Under the pieces are notes generated by a model, which was given only the letters and a program-made list of their open reading frames with translations, was not told where the DNA came from and made no database searches. Below, in pieces: positions 42,543-51,923 of a stretch of DNA of 64,000 nt. The translations under genes were made by a program, and so were the position numbers. The DNA is from Candidatus Thalassarchaeum betae (GTDB lineage: Archaea; Thermoplasmatota; Poseidoniia; Poseidoniales; Thalassarchaeaceae). The first letter of the stretch is position 1. Each line of letters opens with the position of its first letter. Where the stretch lies: assembly GCA_003193925.1 (NCBI GenBank), contig PSPG01000004.1, positions 1 to 64,000 on the forward strand, in the 5' to 3' direction.

Positions 42543-43676
42543 ATGAAGACGGTCATCATTGATTGGGCCCGCTCACCGTTCGACAGGGCCCACAAGGGAG
42601 GCTTGGCCGGTGTTCGTCCCGATGACATGGCCGGCCAGGTCACCAAAGCCCTGATTGACAGGAGCGGGATAGATCCCGGTGCGTTCGACGACCTGCTGAT
42701 GGGTTGTGGTTATCCTGAAGCCGAGCAGGGTTACAACATCGCAAGGCTGGTGACCTTCCTAGCAGGTATGCCAGACACAGTTCCAGGTGTCACCATCAAC
42801 AGGCTGTGTGGCTCTTCTATGCAAGCAGTCCTGTCAGCTGCAGCTCAGATCGAAGCCGGTTGGGGAGGTTGCTTCCTGTGTGCAGGCACCGAATCGATGA
42901 GCAGGGTTAAACGCCGCGGCTTCAACTGGAGTCCTCATCCCGGATTGGAAGAGGGTTGGCCTGACGCATACGTCACTATGGGCCAGACAGCAGAGAATGT
43001 CGCCGCACGTTGGTCCATTACCCGTGATCAGCAGGAGCGCTTTGCGCTCGCTTCCCATCAGAAGGCCGCGTCTGCGCGGGAATCCGGGTCATTCGATGAC
43101 GAAATAATCCCTATTTCGAATGGTGACAACACCGTCTCTGAGGATGGTTGTATCCGACCCGGTACCACCTTAGAGGCAATGTCTGAACTTGTCCCTGTAT
43201 TCTCCGATGACGGAACCGTGACGGCTGCCACCTCTTCCCCTCTCACCGATGGAGCAGTCGCTATGATCGTATGTAGCGAGGAATTCGCGTCTGACCACGG
43301 CTTGGAGCCAATGGCCAGAATAATCTCCGGTGCAGTAACAGGGTGTCCCCCAGAAATCATGGGTATAGGCCCAGTTGAGGCCACCAGAAAGGTATTAGAG
43401 CGAACTGGTTGGGATATTGATTCCATCGATATCTTCGAGCTTAACGAGGCATTCTCTTCTCAGAGCTTGGCAGTCATCGATGAACTTGGACTGGACCCAA
43501 CTAAGGTCAACCTCGAGGGGGGCGCTCTCGCTATCGGCCATCCCTTAGGTGCTTCTGGTGCGAGAATTACCGGTAAGGCAGCGAGTCTGCTCGCAAGAGC
43601 TGGCTCAGGCCGAGCGATCGCCACCATGTGTATCGGCGGGGGCATGGGCATAGCGATAGCTTTGGAAAACTCGTGA
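42543..43676 (+). CDS. Acetyl-CoA acetyltransferase / 3-ketoacyl-CoA thiolase
   Basis: A 377-residue thiolase with a complete active site: nucleophile Cys89 in NRLCGSS, NEAF, GGALAIGHPLGASG with the catalytic His, and the second Cys in TMCIGGGMG. This complete set marks a true thiolase rather than the archaeal sterol-carrier-type homologue paired with HMG-CoA synthase. It could act in fatty acid oxidation or make acetoacetyl-CoA; no other oxidation gene is nearby. ATG 42543 gives the family N-terminus; the upstream in-frame extension has no match. Its stop abuts the next gene's. Confidence 0.9.
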   Translation: MKTVIIDWARSPFDRAHKGGLAGVRPDDMAGQVTKALIDRSGIDPGAFDDLLMGCGYPEAEQGYNIARLVTFLAGMPDTVPGVTINRLCGSSMQAVLSAAAQIEAGWGGCFLCAGTESMSRVKRRGFNWSPHPGLEEGWPDAYVTMGQTAENVAARWSITRDQQERFALASHQKAASARESGSFDDEIIPISNGDNTVSEDGCIRPGTTLEAMSELVPVFSDDGTVTAATSSPLTDGAVAMIVCSEEFASDHGLEPMARIISGAVTGCPPEIMGIGPVEATRKVLERTGWDIDSIDIFELNEAFSSQSLAVIDELGLDPTKVNLEGGALAIGHPLGASGARITGKAASLLARAGSGRAIATMCIGGGMGIAIALENS

Positions 43677-44237
43677 TTACTCTTCTTCATAGAATACGAG
43701 TTTCGAGTTGCAGCTTGGGCATCGGTCCCCCGGTGTCATTCTACTTGGATAGATGGCGAGGATGCTCGAACATCCCGGACATGTAGCCAACATCTCACCA
43801 CTTCCATTGGTTAATCCTCCAGAATCGCCGAGAGCATCGCTTCCATACCATTGTGTGTATACGGGATTCCTCATTGTGGGAACTCTTCTAAGGGTCACGG
43901 CCCCCAGCAGTAATAGTAAGAGTCCTTGGAGGAATCCTGAGTCTCCCTGCGTCATCGAGCCCCATACCCAGATGAGGCCAATCAACAAGAATGCTGATCC
44001 GATCAACGATAGCGAGCTGATTCCAAGGATAATACCATAGTGGGTACGTTTGAACATGGACACAACAGTGGCTATTCCAAGAGGAAACAGAATCACACTG
44101 AGAATCAGAGCGAATATCTTCTGTGACGCACTCCACGAGGACAGTAGTGATACGACTATCACTGCAATTATAATCAAATCTAAGGCGATGAAACGAATCA
44201 GATGGCGGTGCAACTGCTCCATCCGTCCGCGTGGCAT
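43677..44237 (-). CDS. Membrane protein with C-terminal zinc ribbon, unknown
   Basis: A 186-residue protein with four hydrophobic segments (roughly residues 16-35, 40-62, 68-92 and 98-112) and a soluble C-terminal zinc ribbon CPGC...CPSC ending in EEE. No family was recognised. The start is ATG 44237 or ATG 44222. The former overlaps the most upstream ATG of the divergent CoaBC gene, so one of the two starts is probably further inside. Confidence 0.65.
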   Translation of the reverse strand: MPRGRMEQLHRHLIRFIALDLIIIAVIVVSLLSSWSASQKIFALILSVILFPLGIATVVSMFKRTHYGIILGISSLSLIGSAFLLIGLIWVWGSMTQGDSGFLQGLLLLLLGAVTLRRVPTMRNPVYTQWYGSDALGDSGGLTNGSGEMLATCPGCSSILAIYPSRMTPGDRCPSCNSKLVFYEEE

Positions 44238-45507
44238 GATACCCGATTCGGTGCTCCAAAGAAGACTTTTCTGCCTGCGACGGACTCATGAAGCCCCTCG
44301 TGTTCCGAGAGACGTGACCAAGGATACTGGGGTCATCCCCAAAGGCACCACCCTGCAAGGTCGTAATATCCTATTCGCTGTGACTGGAGGTATAGCCGCG
44401 GTGGAATCCATTCGCCTTGCAAGGGAACTCCGTCGTCACGGCGCGGACTTGACTATCATGATGTCCAAGGAGGCGGAGAAGATCATCACACCCCTGGCTT
44501 TGTCATGGGCCTCAGGCACCGAAGTCCTGACCGACTGGGATCATACAATGGTCCAATTGGACGATTATGACTCCGTATTGATTGCTCCAGCTACCCGTAA
44601 CACCATCTCCAAACATGTTCATGGAATCATGGATTCTCCGATATTGATGGCTCTGACAGCGGCCCGTGGCAACGGAACCCCGATTCTTTTTGTGCCATCC
44701 ATGCATTCCGATCTATTCGATGATCGAGTTACCGCTGATTTGTTGGAGGCTTTAGACACCGAAGGCAGTTCAGTGATGGCGGATGAGGTAGTTGAGGGCC
44801 GCAGGAAACAGCCAGATCCGGTGTCGATTGTAGCTAATCTCTGCAATCTTGTGAATGCTCAATTGCCAAACCGGAAAGTGGTAGCCATCACTTTGGGCGC
44901 TAACAGAGCGCCGATCGATGCCGTCAGGGCCATACAGAATGCATCCTCCGGCTCGACAGGATGGTCCATTGCGGAGCATCTACACAGAATGGGACACCAT
45001 GTTATCTGCATAGCAGGCAAGACATCAGCTGACCCCGGTTTCTCTCTGCCTGACGTTAGGCGTGGCGGTTCTCCTGACGAAATGCTTTCTGTGTCCAAGA
45101 CAGTCGCTCTAGGTCAACCTAAGCCCGATGTTTGGATTCATTCTGCTGCTGTGCTTGATTACTACACCGAGCCGCTTACTGAGAAGAAGGCCAGTGGGGC
45201 TGATTTCTGGAAACTCACATTGAGCCCCGGCCCCAAGCACATCTCTGAACTCAAGCCACTGGTAGATGGTGCTATCCGAATCGGATTCAAACTAGAGTCA
45301 GGGGTTAGTGAGGATGTTCTGATTCAGAGGGCCAAGGACCAGATTGAGACGTACGAAGTCGATGCTGTTGTCGCTAACCTCAAGGAAGAGGTCCACGATC
45401 CGAAATCGTTGAGGAGTAGGATTGTCTATCCCGATGGGACGGTGGAGGACATCCATGACGATGCTGGACTATGTCAAGCGATAGAGTCCCTATTACACAC
45501 CTCCTGA
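44236..45507 (+). CDS. coaBC: Phosphopantothenoylcysteine decarboxylase/synthetase CoaBC
   Basis: Bifunctional coenzyme A enzyme. The N-terminal FMN-binding decarboxylase half shows AVTGGIAAVESIRLARELRR and IAPATRNTISKHVHGI with its histidine; the C-terminal synthetase half shows ITLGANRAPIDAVRAIQNASSG and HSAAVLDYYTEP. It joins cysteine to phosphopantothenate and decarboxylates the product. The start is uncertain: ATG 44236 overlaps the divergent gene's start, whereas GTG 44314 would begin 17 residues before the first beta strand and is equally plausible. ProRS follows by 49 bp. Confidence 0.9.
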   Translation: MIPDSVLQRRLFCLRRTHEAPRVPRDVTKDTGVIPKGTTLQGRNILFAVTGGIAAVESIRLARELRRHGADLTIMMSKEAEKIITPLALSWASGTEVLTDWDHTMVQLDDYDSVLIAPATRNTISKHVHGIMDSPILMALTAARGNGTPILFVPSMHSDLFDDRVTADLLEALDTEGSSVMADEVVEGRRKQPDPVSIVANLCNLVNAQLPNRKVVAITLGANRAPIDAVRAIQNASSGSTGWSIAEHLHRMGHHVICIAGKTSADPGFSLPDVRRGGSPDEMLSVSKTVALGQPKPDVWIHSAAVLDYYTEPLTEKKASGADFWKLTLSPGPKHISELKPLVDGAIRIGFKLESGVSEDVLIQRAKDQIETYEVDAVVANLKEEVHDPKSLRSRIVYPDGTVEDIHDDAGLCQAIESLLHTS

Positions 45508-45556
45508 CTTCGTATCTGCGTCACATTCAAGCGAGGAACATGGACGAACATACAAC

Positions 45557-47077
45557 ATGGCGGGTTCAGGCAAGGCCAAGAGGGGTATCCCTCCTAAGTC
45601 AGACCTCAATGCCTGGTACCCTGCCATAGTCGAAATTGCCGACCTCGTGGACAAAAGGTATCCAATCAAGGGGATGGATGTCTGGAAGCCTTACGGCTGG
45701 AAGGCCATGACACTAATAGATGGGCTGACTCGGTCACAAATGAGGCGCACTGGTCACGAGGAATACAATTTTCCTCTGCTTGTACCCGAGGACTTGCTCG
45801 ATAAAGAGAATCAGTTGGTTTCCCACCTCAAGGCCTCTAGGGACACTGGGATCGATGCTTCTGAATTGAGGGTGGATGAAGAAGAAGCCGGATTCAAGAA
45901 AGAAGTGTACTGGGTGAAGCACGGAGGCGATACCGAACTTGAGGTTCCCATGTTCTTGAGACCTACTTCCGAGACTCCGATGTACACCATGTTCTCGCTG
46001 TGGGTCAGAAGCCACGCTGACTTGCCGTTGAAAACCTTCCAGATAGTGAATACCTTTCGATACGAAACCAAGCAAACCCGGTCGTTCATTAGGGTGAGGG
46101 AGATTCACTTCTTCGAGGCACACACGGTTCATGCGGACCAAGATGGAGCTACCGCACAGATTGCCGAAGACGCTGAAATCGTCCAGCGCCTGCTACATGA
46201 GTTGTGCTTTCCGGCGATTGTCTCCAAACGGCCCTCTTGGGACACCTTCCCTGGAGCATGGCACTCTACCGCCGTAGACGCCGTGATGCCTAACGGCCGA
46301 ACATTGCAAGTCGCTACGTACCACCATTATCGCGATCAATGGGCTCGGGCATTCAACCTCACTTACGAGGATAGAAACGGTGAAACCCAATTCTGCCATC
46401 AGACCACATTCGGCATGTCCGAGCGTCTTCTGGGTGCCATCGTTGGTATGCATGGTGATGACAGCGGTCTGATCATGCCCCCCTCCATCGCACCGATTCA
46501 AGTCATCCTGATGCCTGTCGCAGCTCATTCCGACGAGAATGTGATACCCCGAGTGGAAGCTCTCGCCTCGCAGCTACAAGATTCCGGATTCAGAGTCCAA
46601 GTCGATGCCCGTGACTTACGTCCCGGAACTAAGCACTACGATTGGGAGATTAAGGGAGTTCCAATACGTCTAGAGATTGGCCCTCGAGATCTCGCTTCAA
46701 GCCAATGCACTATTACTCTGAGAACCGGAGGCAAGATTGAATCTCCCCTAGAAGGAATCTCGTCCACAATCCGCCAGTACCTAGATTCGGTCTCCGATGA
46801 ACTCCGCTCCAGAGCCCACGCCCATGCCTCGGAGTTGATTCGCACCTTCCCCGGCCTTTCCCAGACCGCGGACATATGGAAACTCGACGCGGCATTGGAG
46901 GAGGGTTTCGTCTACGAACTCGCCTTCGATGGCAATGACGCCGACGCCGAAGTCCTCGAAAAGGCCACTGGATTGACCTTGCTCGGGGATTGCGTCCAAC
47001 CCTATCCCGAGCCGATTCCATGCGCAGTAACGGGAAAACTCACGACACGTAGGCACCATCTCGCGCGAATGTACTGA
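45557..47077 (+). CDS. proS: Prolyl-tRNA synthetase (archaeal/eukaryotic type)
   Basis: Class II synthetase of the type without the bacterial editing insert. Motif 2 region FRYETKQTRSFIRVREIHFFEAHT is present (about residues 170-193), as are the prolyl pocket block LRPTSETPMYTMFS and the anticodon-binding domain with IRLEIGPRDLA. A C-terminal zinc-type domain ends in a conserved tyrosine (RMY), as in archaeal ProRS. 506 residues from ATG 45557. Its stop abuts that of the next gene. Confidence 0.96.
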   Translation: MAGSGKAKRGIPPKSDLNAWYPAIVEIADLVDKRYPIKGMDVWKPYGWKAMTLIDGLTRSQMRRTGHEEYNFPLLVPEDLLDKENQLVSHLKASRDTGIDASELRVDEEEAGFKKEVYWVKHGGDTELEVPMFLRPTSETPMYTMFSLWVRSHADLPLKTFQIVNTFRYETKQTRSFIRVREIHFFEAHTVHADQDGATAQIAEDAEIVQRLLHELCFPAIVSKRPSWDTFPGAWHSTAVDAVMPNGRTLQVATYHHYRDQWARAFNLTYEDRNGETQFCHQTTFGMSERLLGAIVGMHGDDSGLIMPPSIAPIQVILMPVAAHSDENVIPRVEALASQLQDSGFRVQVDARDLRPGTKHYDWEIKGVPIRLEIGPRDLASSQCTITLRTGGKIESPLEGISSTIRQYLDSVSDELRSRAHAHASELIRTFPGLSQTADIWKLDAALEEGFVYELAFDGNDADAEVLEKATGLTLLGDCVQPYPEPIPCAVTGKLTTRRHHLARMY

Positions 47078-47941
47078 CTATTCTTTCTTACTGAACAGTC
47101 CGAGCAGGGTCATCAGGCCGAATAGCATGAGGAAGGCCCCGTCGATCAATTCCCCAGTGCCAGAAGAGGTCCAGGACTCTATGGATCCGTAGTCGGAAGC
47201 CTTCTCCCACAGCAATCTGGTGTGGTCCTCGCACATTGGCTGGCTTGGGGAAACGGATGCCAAAGTCGAAACTGTTGAGGAGTCGCCTATGCACCCATTT
47301 GCCTCGGAAACTTTCACACTCTCTTCGTAAAGTGAAGATATGAAACACCAAGGGGCTGTAGTGACACTTCGATGTTCAGTATGGGCGTATGAATCCAGAG
47401 AGGATGTCCAATTGTGGAAACCAGCGTCAACCACTTCGCTTGACCCATTCTGGGAAATGGACCACTGGATACTGTAGCTGGTCGATAGATTTAGGTTGGC
47501 AACGGTCCATGTGACATACAGTGTGCTGTCCTGCTCATTCGCGGTGACGGTGAAGCTCAGTGGGTCGGGTTCCAAGTCATCCACGCAAAGGGGCAGGAAT
47601 TGGCCGATTCCTACGGCGACATTGACTCCGACCAATGAAGCCCCGATCAATCCAATCAAGAGTACGAACCATCTCCGGCGCGGGCTGTCAGAGGCACCCT
47701 CTCCATCCAAGTCTTCGGGATCTCCTTCGAATCCCGGGAGTTCTACCCCAAGATTGTCACCCTCCGCATATACAGGTGGATGGACCTCAGGAGGCCGTTC
47801 GGGCGCTGCAACACCCATCTCCTCGAGTGCCTCACGGCCATAGATGCGCTCTGCGAGTGCGTAGAGCTCAGTGTCACCCTCCAACTCGGTTGGATCCATG
47901 GTCCCGTCAAGCAGCCCCTTGACACGCTCGGAATCGCTCAT
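47078..47941 (-). CDS. Membrane-anchored exported protein, unknown
   Basis: A 287-residue protein. The acidic cytoplasmic N-terminus (about 90 residues, rich in E, D and P) is followed by RRR, a membrane segment (WFVLLIGLIGASLVGVNVAV), a presumably external domain of about 140 residues and a second hydrophobic segment (GAFLMLFGLMTLLGLF) before SKKE. The external domain has four Cys and several N-glycosylation sequons (NLS, NGS, NWT), and reads like a fibronectin-type beta fold (LYVTWTVANL). No known family was identified. Confidence 0.65.
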   Translation of the reverse strand: MSDSERVKGLLDGTMDPTELEGDTELYALAERIYGREALEEMGVAAPERPPEVHPPVYAEGDNLGVELPGFEGDPEDLDGEGASDSPRRRWFVLLIGLIGASLVGVNVAVGIGQFLPLCVDDLEPDPLSFTVTANEQDSTLYVTWTVANLNLSTSYSIQWSISQNGSSEVVDAGFHNWTSSLDSYAHTEHRSVTTAPWCFISSLYEESVKVSEANGCIGDSSTVSTLASVSPSQPMCEDHTRLLWEKASDYGSIESWTSSGTGELIDGAFLMLFGLMTLLGLFSKKE

Positions 47942-47992
47942 ATTGAGCCCTCAAGAATCAATCATTCATGAATCAAACGCTGCTTCGTAACT

Positions 47993-47999
47993 AAAAAAA
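47993..47999 (-). terminator. T7 terminator after the transketolase genes
   Basis: Seven A bases on the plus strand (TTTTTTT on the transcribed sense) lie 4 bp after the stop of the transketolase C-terminal gene. This is a typical archaeal U-tract terminator and the clearest one in the window. The rest of the 62-bp gap contains the palindrome ATTCATGAAT at 47964-47973. Confidence 0.6.
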
Positions 48000-48003
48000 G
48001 CGG

Positions 48004-48951
48004 TTATTTGCGTTCCATCGCTCTGCGGGCGGCATTCTGAATGTCGGTTGAAGTCAAACCAAATTCACTCATCAGCTCACTCGGGGAGCCGCTTTCACCG
48101 AATCTGTCCCTCACTCCGACCATTTCCAAAGGAACTGCCTGACCAACGGAGAGGTGTTCGGCAACGGCTCCGCCGAGACCGCCAATAACAGAATGATCCT
48201 CTGCAGTGACAATGCACCCACACTCAGAAGCCAGTCGATCCACGAGAGCACAGTCGAGAGGTTTCAGTGTATGCATGTCGACGACAGACACCGATATTCC
48301 GCTTTCCGCCAACTCATCGGCAGCTGAGAGACTCTCAGAAACCATAACTCCACAAGCCAATATACACACATCAGTACCTTCCCGGATGACACTTCCCTTC
48401 CCGATGGCGAGATTGGAAACGTTAACTTCATTGTAGATCCTAGGGGTCTTGTTTCGGGCTGTTCGCATGTACGAAGGACCCGAATGATTGACGAGTTGGA
48501 CTGTTAACTCCTCAGCAGACAGATCATCACAGGGATGCAAGACAGTCATCCCGGGTAGAGTCCTATAAATCGCAATATCCTCGATTGACTGCGCGCTGCT
48601 ACCGTCCGTTCCTGTGTGAATCCCACCGTGACTTCCACATATGTGAACGGTCAACTCGGGTCTGGCAATGCCATTCCTGATCTGCTCAAAGGCACGCTCA
48701 GTGAAGATAGCGAAAGTGCTCGCAAAAGGGATCTTGCCAGAGGAGGCCATACCTGCGGCAACTAGCATCATGTTCTGTTCGGCAACCCCTATCGAGATGG
48801 TTCGGGTGGGATTCTGAGTGCGGAAGTGACACGACTTGGTGGATTTACCAAGGTCCGCATCTAGAACAACCACTCTGGGATCATCGGCTAGCCTGAGCAG
48901 CCCTTTGCCGTAACCATCCCTGGATGCACCACCGAATGACGGCGCGCTCAT
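48004..48951 (-). CDS. Transketolase, C-terminal subunit
   Basis: Second half of a two-gene transketolase, as is usual in archaea. It holds the pyrimidine-binding domain (ISIGVAEQNMMLVAAGMA, with the conserved Glu that activates thiamine diphosphate) and the C-terminal domain (EDHSVIGGLGGAVAE). With the N-terminal subunit it moves two-carbon units between pentose phosphates, erythrose-4-phosphate and sedoheptulose-7-phosphate. ATG 48951 overlaps the upstream stop by 4 bp (ATGA). 315 residues. Confidence 0.93.
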   Translation of the reverse strand: MSAPSFGGASRDGYGKGLLRLADDPRVVVLDADLGKSTKSCHFRTQNPTRTISIGVAEQNMMLVAAGMASSGKIPFASTFAIFTERAFEQIRNGIARPELTVHICGSHGGIHTGTDGSSAQSIEDIAIYRTLPGMTVLHPCDDLSAEELTVQLVNHSGPSYMRTARNKTPRIYNEVNVSNLAIGKGSVIREGTDVCILACGVMVSESLSAADELAESGISVSVVDMHTLKPLDCALVDRLASECGCIVTAEDHSVIGGLGGAVAEHLSVGQAVPLEMVGVRDRFGESGSPSELMSEFGLTSTDIQNAARRAMERK

Positions 48952-49790
48952 GACAACTCCTCCAAAGCGATTCGAAATTCGTCATCGGTGGGGGCCTTAC
49001 CGTGGAAGGACGGGTTGCCTTCCATGAAAGAAACGCCCTTCCCCTTGACCGTATGGGCTACTATTGCACAAGGCCCATCAGTGATTCCTGCTGCCCAATC
49101 CAAGGCACTGATAATCTCGGGCATTGAATGACCGTCAATTTCCTTCACGGACCACCCGAACGCAGAGAATTTTGCGGTTATGTCACCTATCTCCATCTGA
49201 ACTCTGAGAAAGTCGTCGTTCTGTATGCCGTTTCTGTCGACGATGACCTTGAGATTGGATGCAGAGTGGAAATATGCAGCCATCACCGCCTCCCATACCT
49301 GACCTTCTTGCATCTCTCCATCACCCAACATCACCCAGATTTCCCTCTGGCTATTATCCATGCGGGCTGCCAATGCGCACCCCAGTCCGAAAGACAGCCC
49401 CATGCCCAGGCTTCCGGCAGAAAAGTCGACTCCGTCGGTCCACCTCATGTCCACATGGCCTTGACATACTGAACCAAGCGTCCTGAATCCCATCAGATCC
49501 TCATAATCGAGGTATCCAACGCCGTGTAAGATGGAATAGACCGCGGGACTAGCGTGGCCTTTGCTCATGATGAAGCGATCACGATCAGTCCAGTCGGGGT
49601 CTGTTGGGTCAAACCTCAGCCGTGTCCCGTACAGTCCAACAATAAGATCGATTGCGGAGAGCGACCCCCCGGGGTGGCCAGCACCTGCCTTATGCACCAT
49701 TTTCACGATACTGAGTCGGCACTTGGAAGAGAGTTCTTCAAGCTCCGCGATCCCGAGGCCCATGCCATGGCTGCCTTTGTTCACATGCAT
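48948..49790 (-). CDS. Transketolase, N-terminal subunit
   Basis: Thiamine-diphosphate-binding half of transketolase: HKAGAGHPGGSLSAID, SKGHASPAVY and the GDG...N motif GDGEMQEGQVWEA to VDRNGIQND that holds the magnesium and diphosphate. ATG 49790 (280 residues) was chosen; GTG 49796 adds two residues. It precedes and overlaps the C-terminal subunit, forming one operon. Divergent mqnE starts on the other side. Confidence 0.93.
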   Translation of the reverse strand: MHVNKGSHGMGLGIAELEELSSKCRLSIVKMVHKAGAGHPGGSLSAIDLIVGLYGTRLRFDPTDPDWTDRDRFIMSKGHASPAVYSILHGVGYLDYEDLMGFRTLGSVCQGHVDMRWTDGVDFSAGSLGMGLSFGLGCALAARMDNSQREIWVMLGDGEMQEGQVWEAVMAAYFHSASNLKVIVDRNGIQNDDFLRVQMEIGDITAKFSAFGWSVKEIDGHSMPEIISALDWAAGITDGPCAIVAHTVKGKGVSFMEGNPSFHGKAPTDDEFRIALEELS

Positions 49791-49968
49791 ACTCACCGAG
49801 TTTGGCTATTGATGCTTTCCGGCTCTCCCGTTTCCGTTGCTGGGTGACACTCAGACGGGTTCAAATCTCTCACCCGACTACAGGAGCTTGCAGACAAAGC
49901 GGATTGGTGATACTGTGGGAGATGAAGCGCTAGGTGGTCATTCGAATTGGCGTGAGCGGCTTCGTCAC

Positions 49969-51120
49969 ATGTCCGTTCCGTTGAGTGTATCCAGGGACCC
50001 CCTACTATCATCCTGCTTAGAGGCGCTGAGCTCGGGCGGGCGGATATCGGTAGACGACGGGGTCCGCCTGTTCGAGCACGAATCTCTTTCTTCGATATGC
50101 GCATTGGCTGACATGGTCAAATCCGCTAGATTTGGTAACCGAGTCTACTTCAATGAGAATCTCCATGTGAACACGACCAATATATGTGTACTTGCTTGTA
50201 GATTCTGCGCCTTTCGTAAAGGCCCACGGCACTCAGACGCCTATGCCCTGTCGGTGGACGAGTTCATACATCGCATCGAGCCGTTGTCCGATAGGATTGA
50301 CGAAGTTCACTCGGTAGGGGGATTGCATCCCGAGTGGACCGTCGAGCACTATTCTGAGCTGTACAGAGGAATCAGAGAGAGGTTTCCCCATATCCATTTG
50401 AAATCCCTCACCTCTGTAGAAATTAAACACATCTCCAACCGTTCTGGGATCAGTGTGAAACAGACCTTGAAGAAATTGATCGAATCCGGGCTGGGCTCTT
50501 TACCGGGCGGTGGTGCGGAGATTCTAGTCGACTCGGTCAGAAACCGCATCTGCAGAGGCAAAGAGTCTTCTGATGAGTATCTGGAAATCCATGACATCGC
50601 GCATTCATTGGGCATTCCTACTAATTGCACTATGCTATTCGGAACCGTGGAGACCGTCACTCAGAGGGTCATTCACATTGATAGGCTGAGAACTCAACAG
50701 GATCGGAGCGGTGGATTTCAGTGTTTCGTCCCCTATCCGTTCCTGCCTGACAAGACCAGACTACCCGAAGCCCAGTTGGCATCGTCTTCGGAGGTGATTC
50801 GCGTCATAGCTATCTCTAGGTTGATGTTGGACAACATACCGCATATCAAGGCTTACAGGATGAACATCGGGGATCATCTGGCAACATTGTCACTGAAAGC
50901 CGGAGCAGATGACATAGACGGCACCGTGGGTCATGAGGAGATCATGCACGATGCTGGCAGTACCACTAGGTTGGATACAACAGCAGACGAATTGGCTCGG
51001 TTGATTGAAGATGCAGATTCGGTTCCTGTCAAACGGGATTCTGTCTACTCCTCATTCTCCGTCTACAACGGTCATTCCGATGTTGTTGAGATGTACCTCC
51101 CTATAGCCGACCAGACATAG
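49969..51120 (+). CDS. mqnE: Aminofutalosine synthase MqnE
   Basis: Radical SAM enzyme of the futalosine menaquinone pathway, joining 3-enolpyruvyl-benzoate and S-adenosylmethionine to aminofutalosine. The iron-sulfur motif is CxxxCxxC at Cys73, Cys77 and Cys80 (CVLACRFC). SVGGLHPEWTVEHYS, LGSLPGGGAEIL and RLMLDNIPHIKAYR distinguish MqnE from the related MqnC. I chose ATG 49969 (383 residues), matching the family length; the frame is open back to TTG 49837 but without family similarity. The mqnA gene follows by 8 bp. Confidence 0.92.
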   Translation: MSVPLSVSRDPLLSSCLEALSSGGRISVDDGVRLFEHESLSSICALADMVKSARFGNRVYFNENLHVNTTNICVLACRFCAFRKGPRHSDAYALSVDEFIHRIEPLSDRIDEVHSVGGLHPEWTVEHYSELYRGIRERFPHIHLKSLTSVEIKHISNRSGISVKQTLKKLIESGLGSLPGGGAEILVDSVRNRICRGKESSDEYLEIHDIAHSLGIPTNCTMLFGTVETVTQRVIHIDRLRTQQDRSGGFQCFVPYPFLPDKTRLPEAQLASSSEVIRVIAISRLMLDNIPHIKAYRMNIGDHLATLSLKAGADDIDGTVGHEEIMHDAGSTTRLDTTADELARLIEDADSVPVKRDSVYSSFSVYNGHSDVVEMYLPIADQT

Positions 51121-51128
51121 GTGCTATC

Positions 51129-51923
51129 ATGTCATGGCAGGAAGTACTGGGCAGGGTCGCTTTCACAAACTGTGATCCAATATTCCATGGTCTCAAGGAT
51201 AAGTGGAAGATACTTCCCGCTCCGCCTGCTTGGCTGACGGGACACGTTCTCAGGCGAGACTGTCTCACCGCTCCGATTCCTGCGGCCGACTATGCCAAGC
51301 ATTCAGTCAAACTCGACCTAATTCCCAATCTAGGGATAGTCAGCACAGGAAACGTTGGCTCTGCGCTCTTATTCGGCTCTCGCTCACCCGAATCCATGAG
51401 GGACATAGCATTGCCGTCAGACTCGTCTACTTCAAAGGCCCTCCTTCGTTGGGCCCTCATCCGTCGAGGGTTAGATCCCAAGTGCATCGAGATGGGGCCT
51501 GATATCGATGCTATGCTATCCATCTGCGATGGCGCTTTGCTGATAGGTGACAGAGCGCTTGCAGCAGCCGCAAATAATCCTGAATTGGTCAAACTAGACC
51601 TAGGTGCTGAATGGACGAATCAGACCGGCCTGCCTATGGTGTTCGGGGTCTTTGCAGTCCGTAAGGACGCACCTGTCGATAAGGTTAGACAGGCTCATTC
51701 GGATATGTTAGAGCAGTACAACAAGTTTCTCGGCGATCAAACCTGGAAGCTCGAAGTCATCAGGTTCTCCGCTGATAAGATGGGTTTCACGGAGAACAGG
51801 ATCTCTGATTACTTCGATAACGAAGTGAGAAATTCATTAGACGGAGACGCAGTCATGGGACTGGAGTTGTTTCTCTCTGAAGTATGCGGTATGGAAAAAA
51901 AGCCATCTTGGGTCGAGCTCTGA
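51129..51923 (+). CDS. mqnA: Chorismate dehydratase MqnA
   Basis: First enzyme of the futalosine pathway, dehydrating chorismate to 3-[(1-carboxyvinyl)oxy]benzoate. It has a periplasmic-binding-protein fold. Family blocks are VAFTNCDPIFHGL, LDLIPNLGIVSTGNVGSALLF (split), SSTSKALLRWAL, GALLIGDRAL and LGAEWTNQTGLPMVFGVFA. 264 residues from ATG 51129. It forms an operon with mqnE. Its stop abuts that of mqnD, encoded convergently. Confidence 0.9.
   Translation: MSWQEVLGRVAFTNCDPIFHGLKDKWKILPAPPAWLTGHVLRRDCLTAPIPAADYAKHSVKLDLIPNLGIVSTGNVGSALLFGSRSPESMRDIALPSDSSTSKALLRWALIRRGLDPKCIEMGPDIDAMLSICDGALLIGDRALAAAANNPELVKLDLGAEWTNQTGLPMVFGVFAVRKDAPVDKVRQAHSDMLEQYNKFLGDQTWKLEVIRFSADKMGFTENRISDYFDNEVRNSLDGDAVMGLELFLSEVCGMEKKPSWVEL

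Noticed and set aside
44050-44235. 62-codon upstream extension of CoaBC
   Set aside because: It overlaps the divergent membrane protein gene and shows no similarity to the flavoprotein N-terminus.
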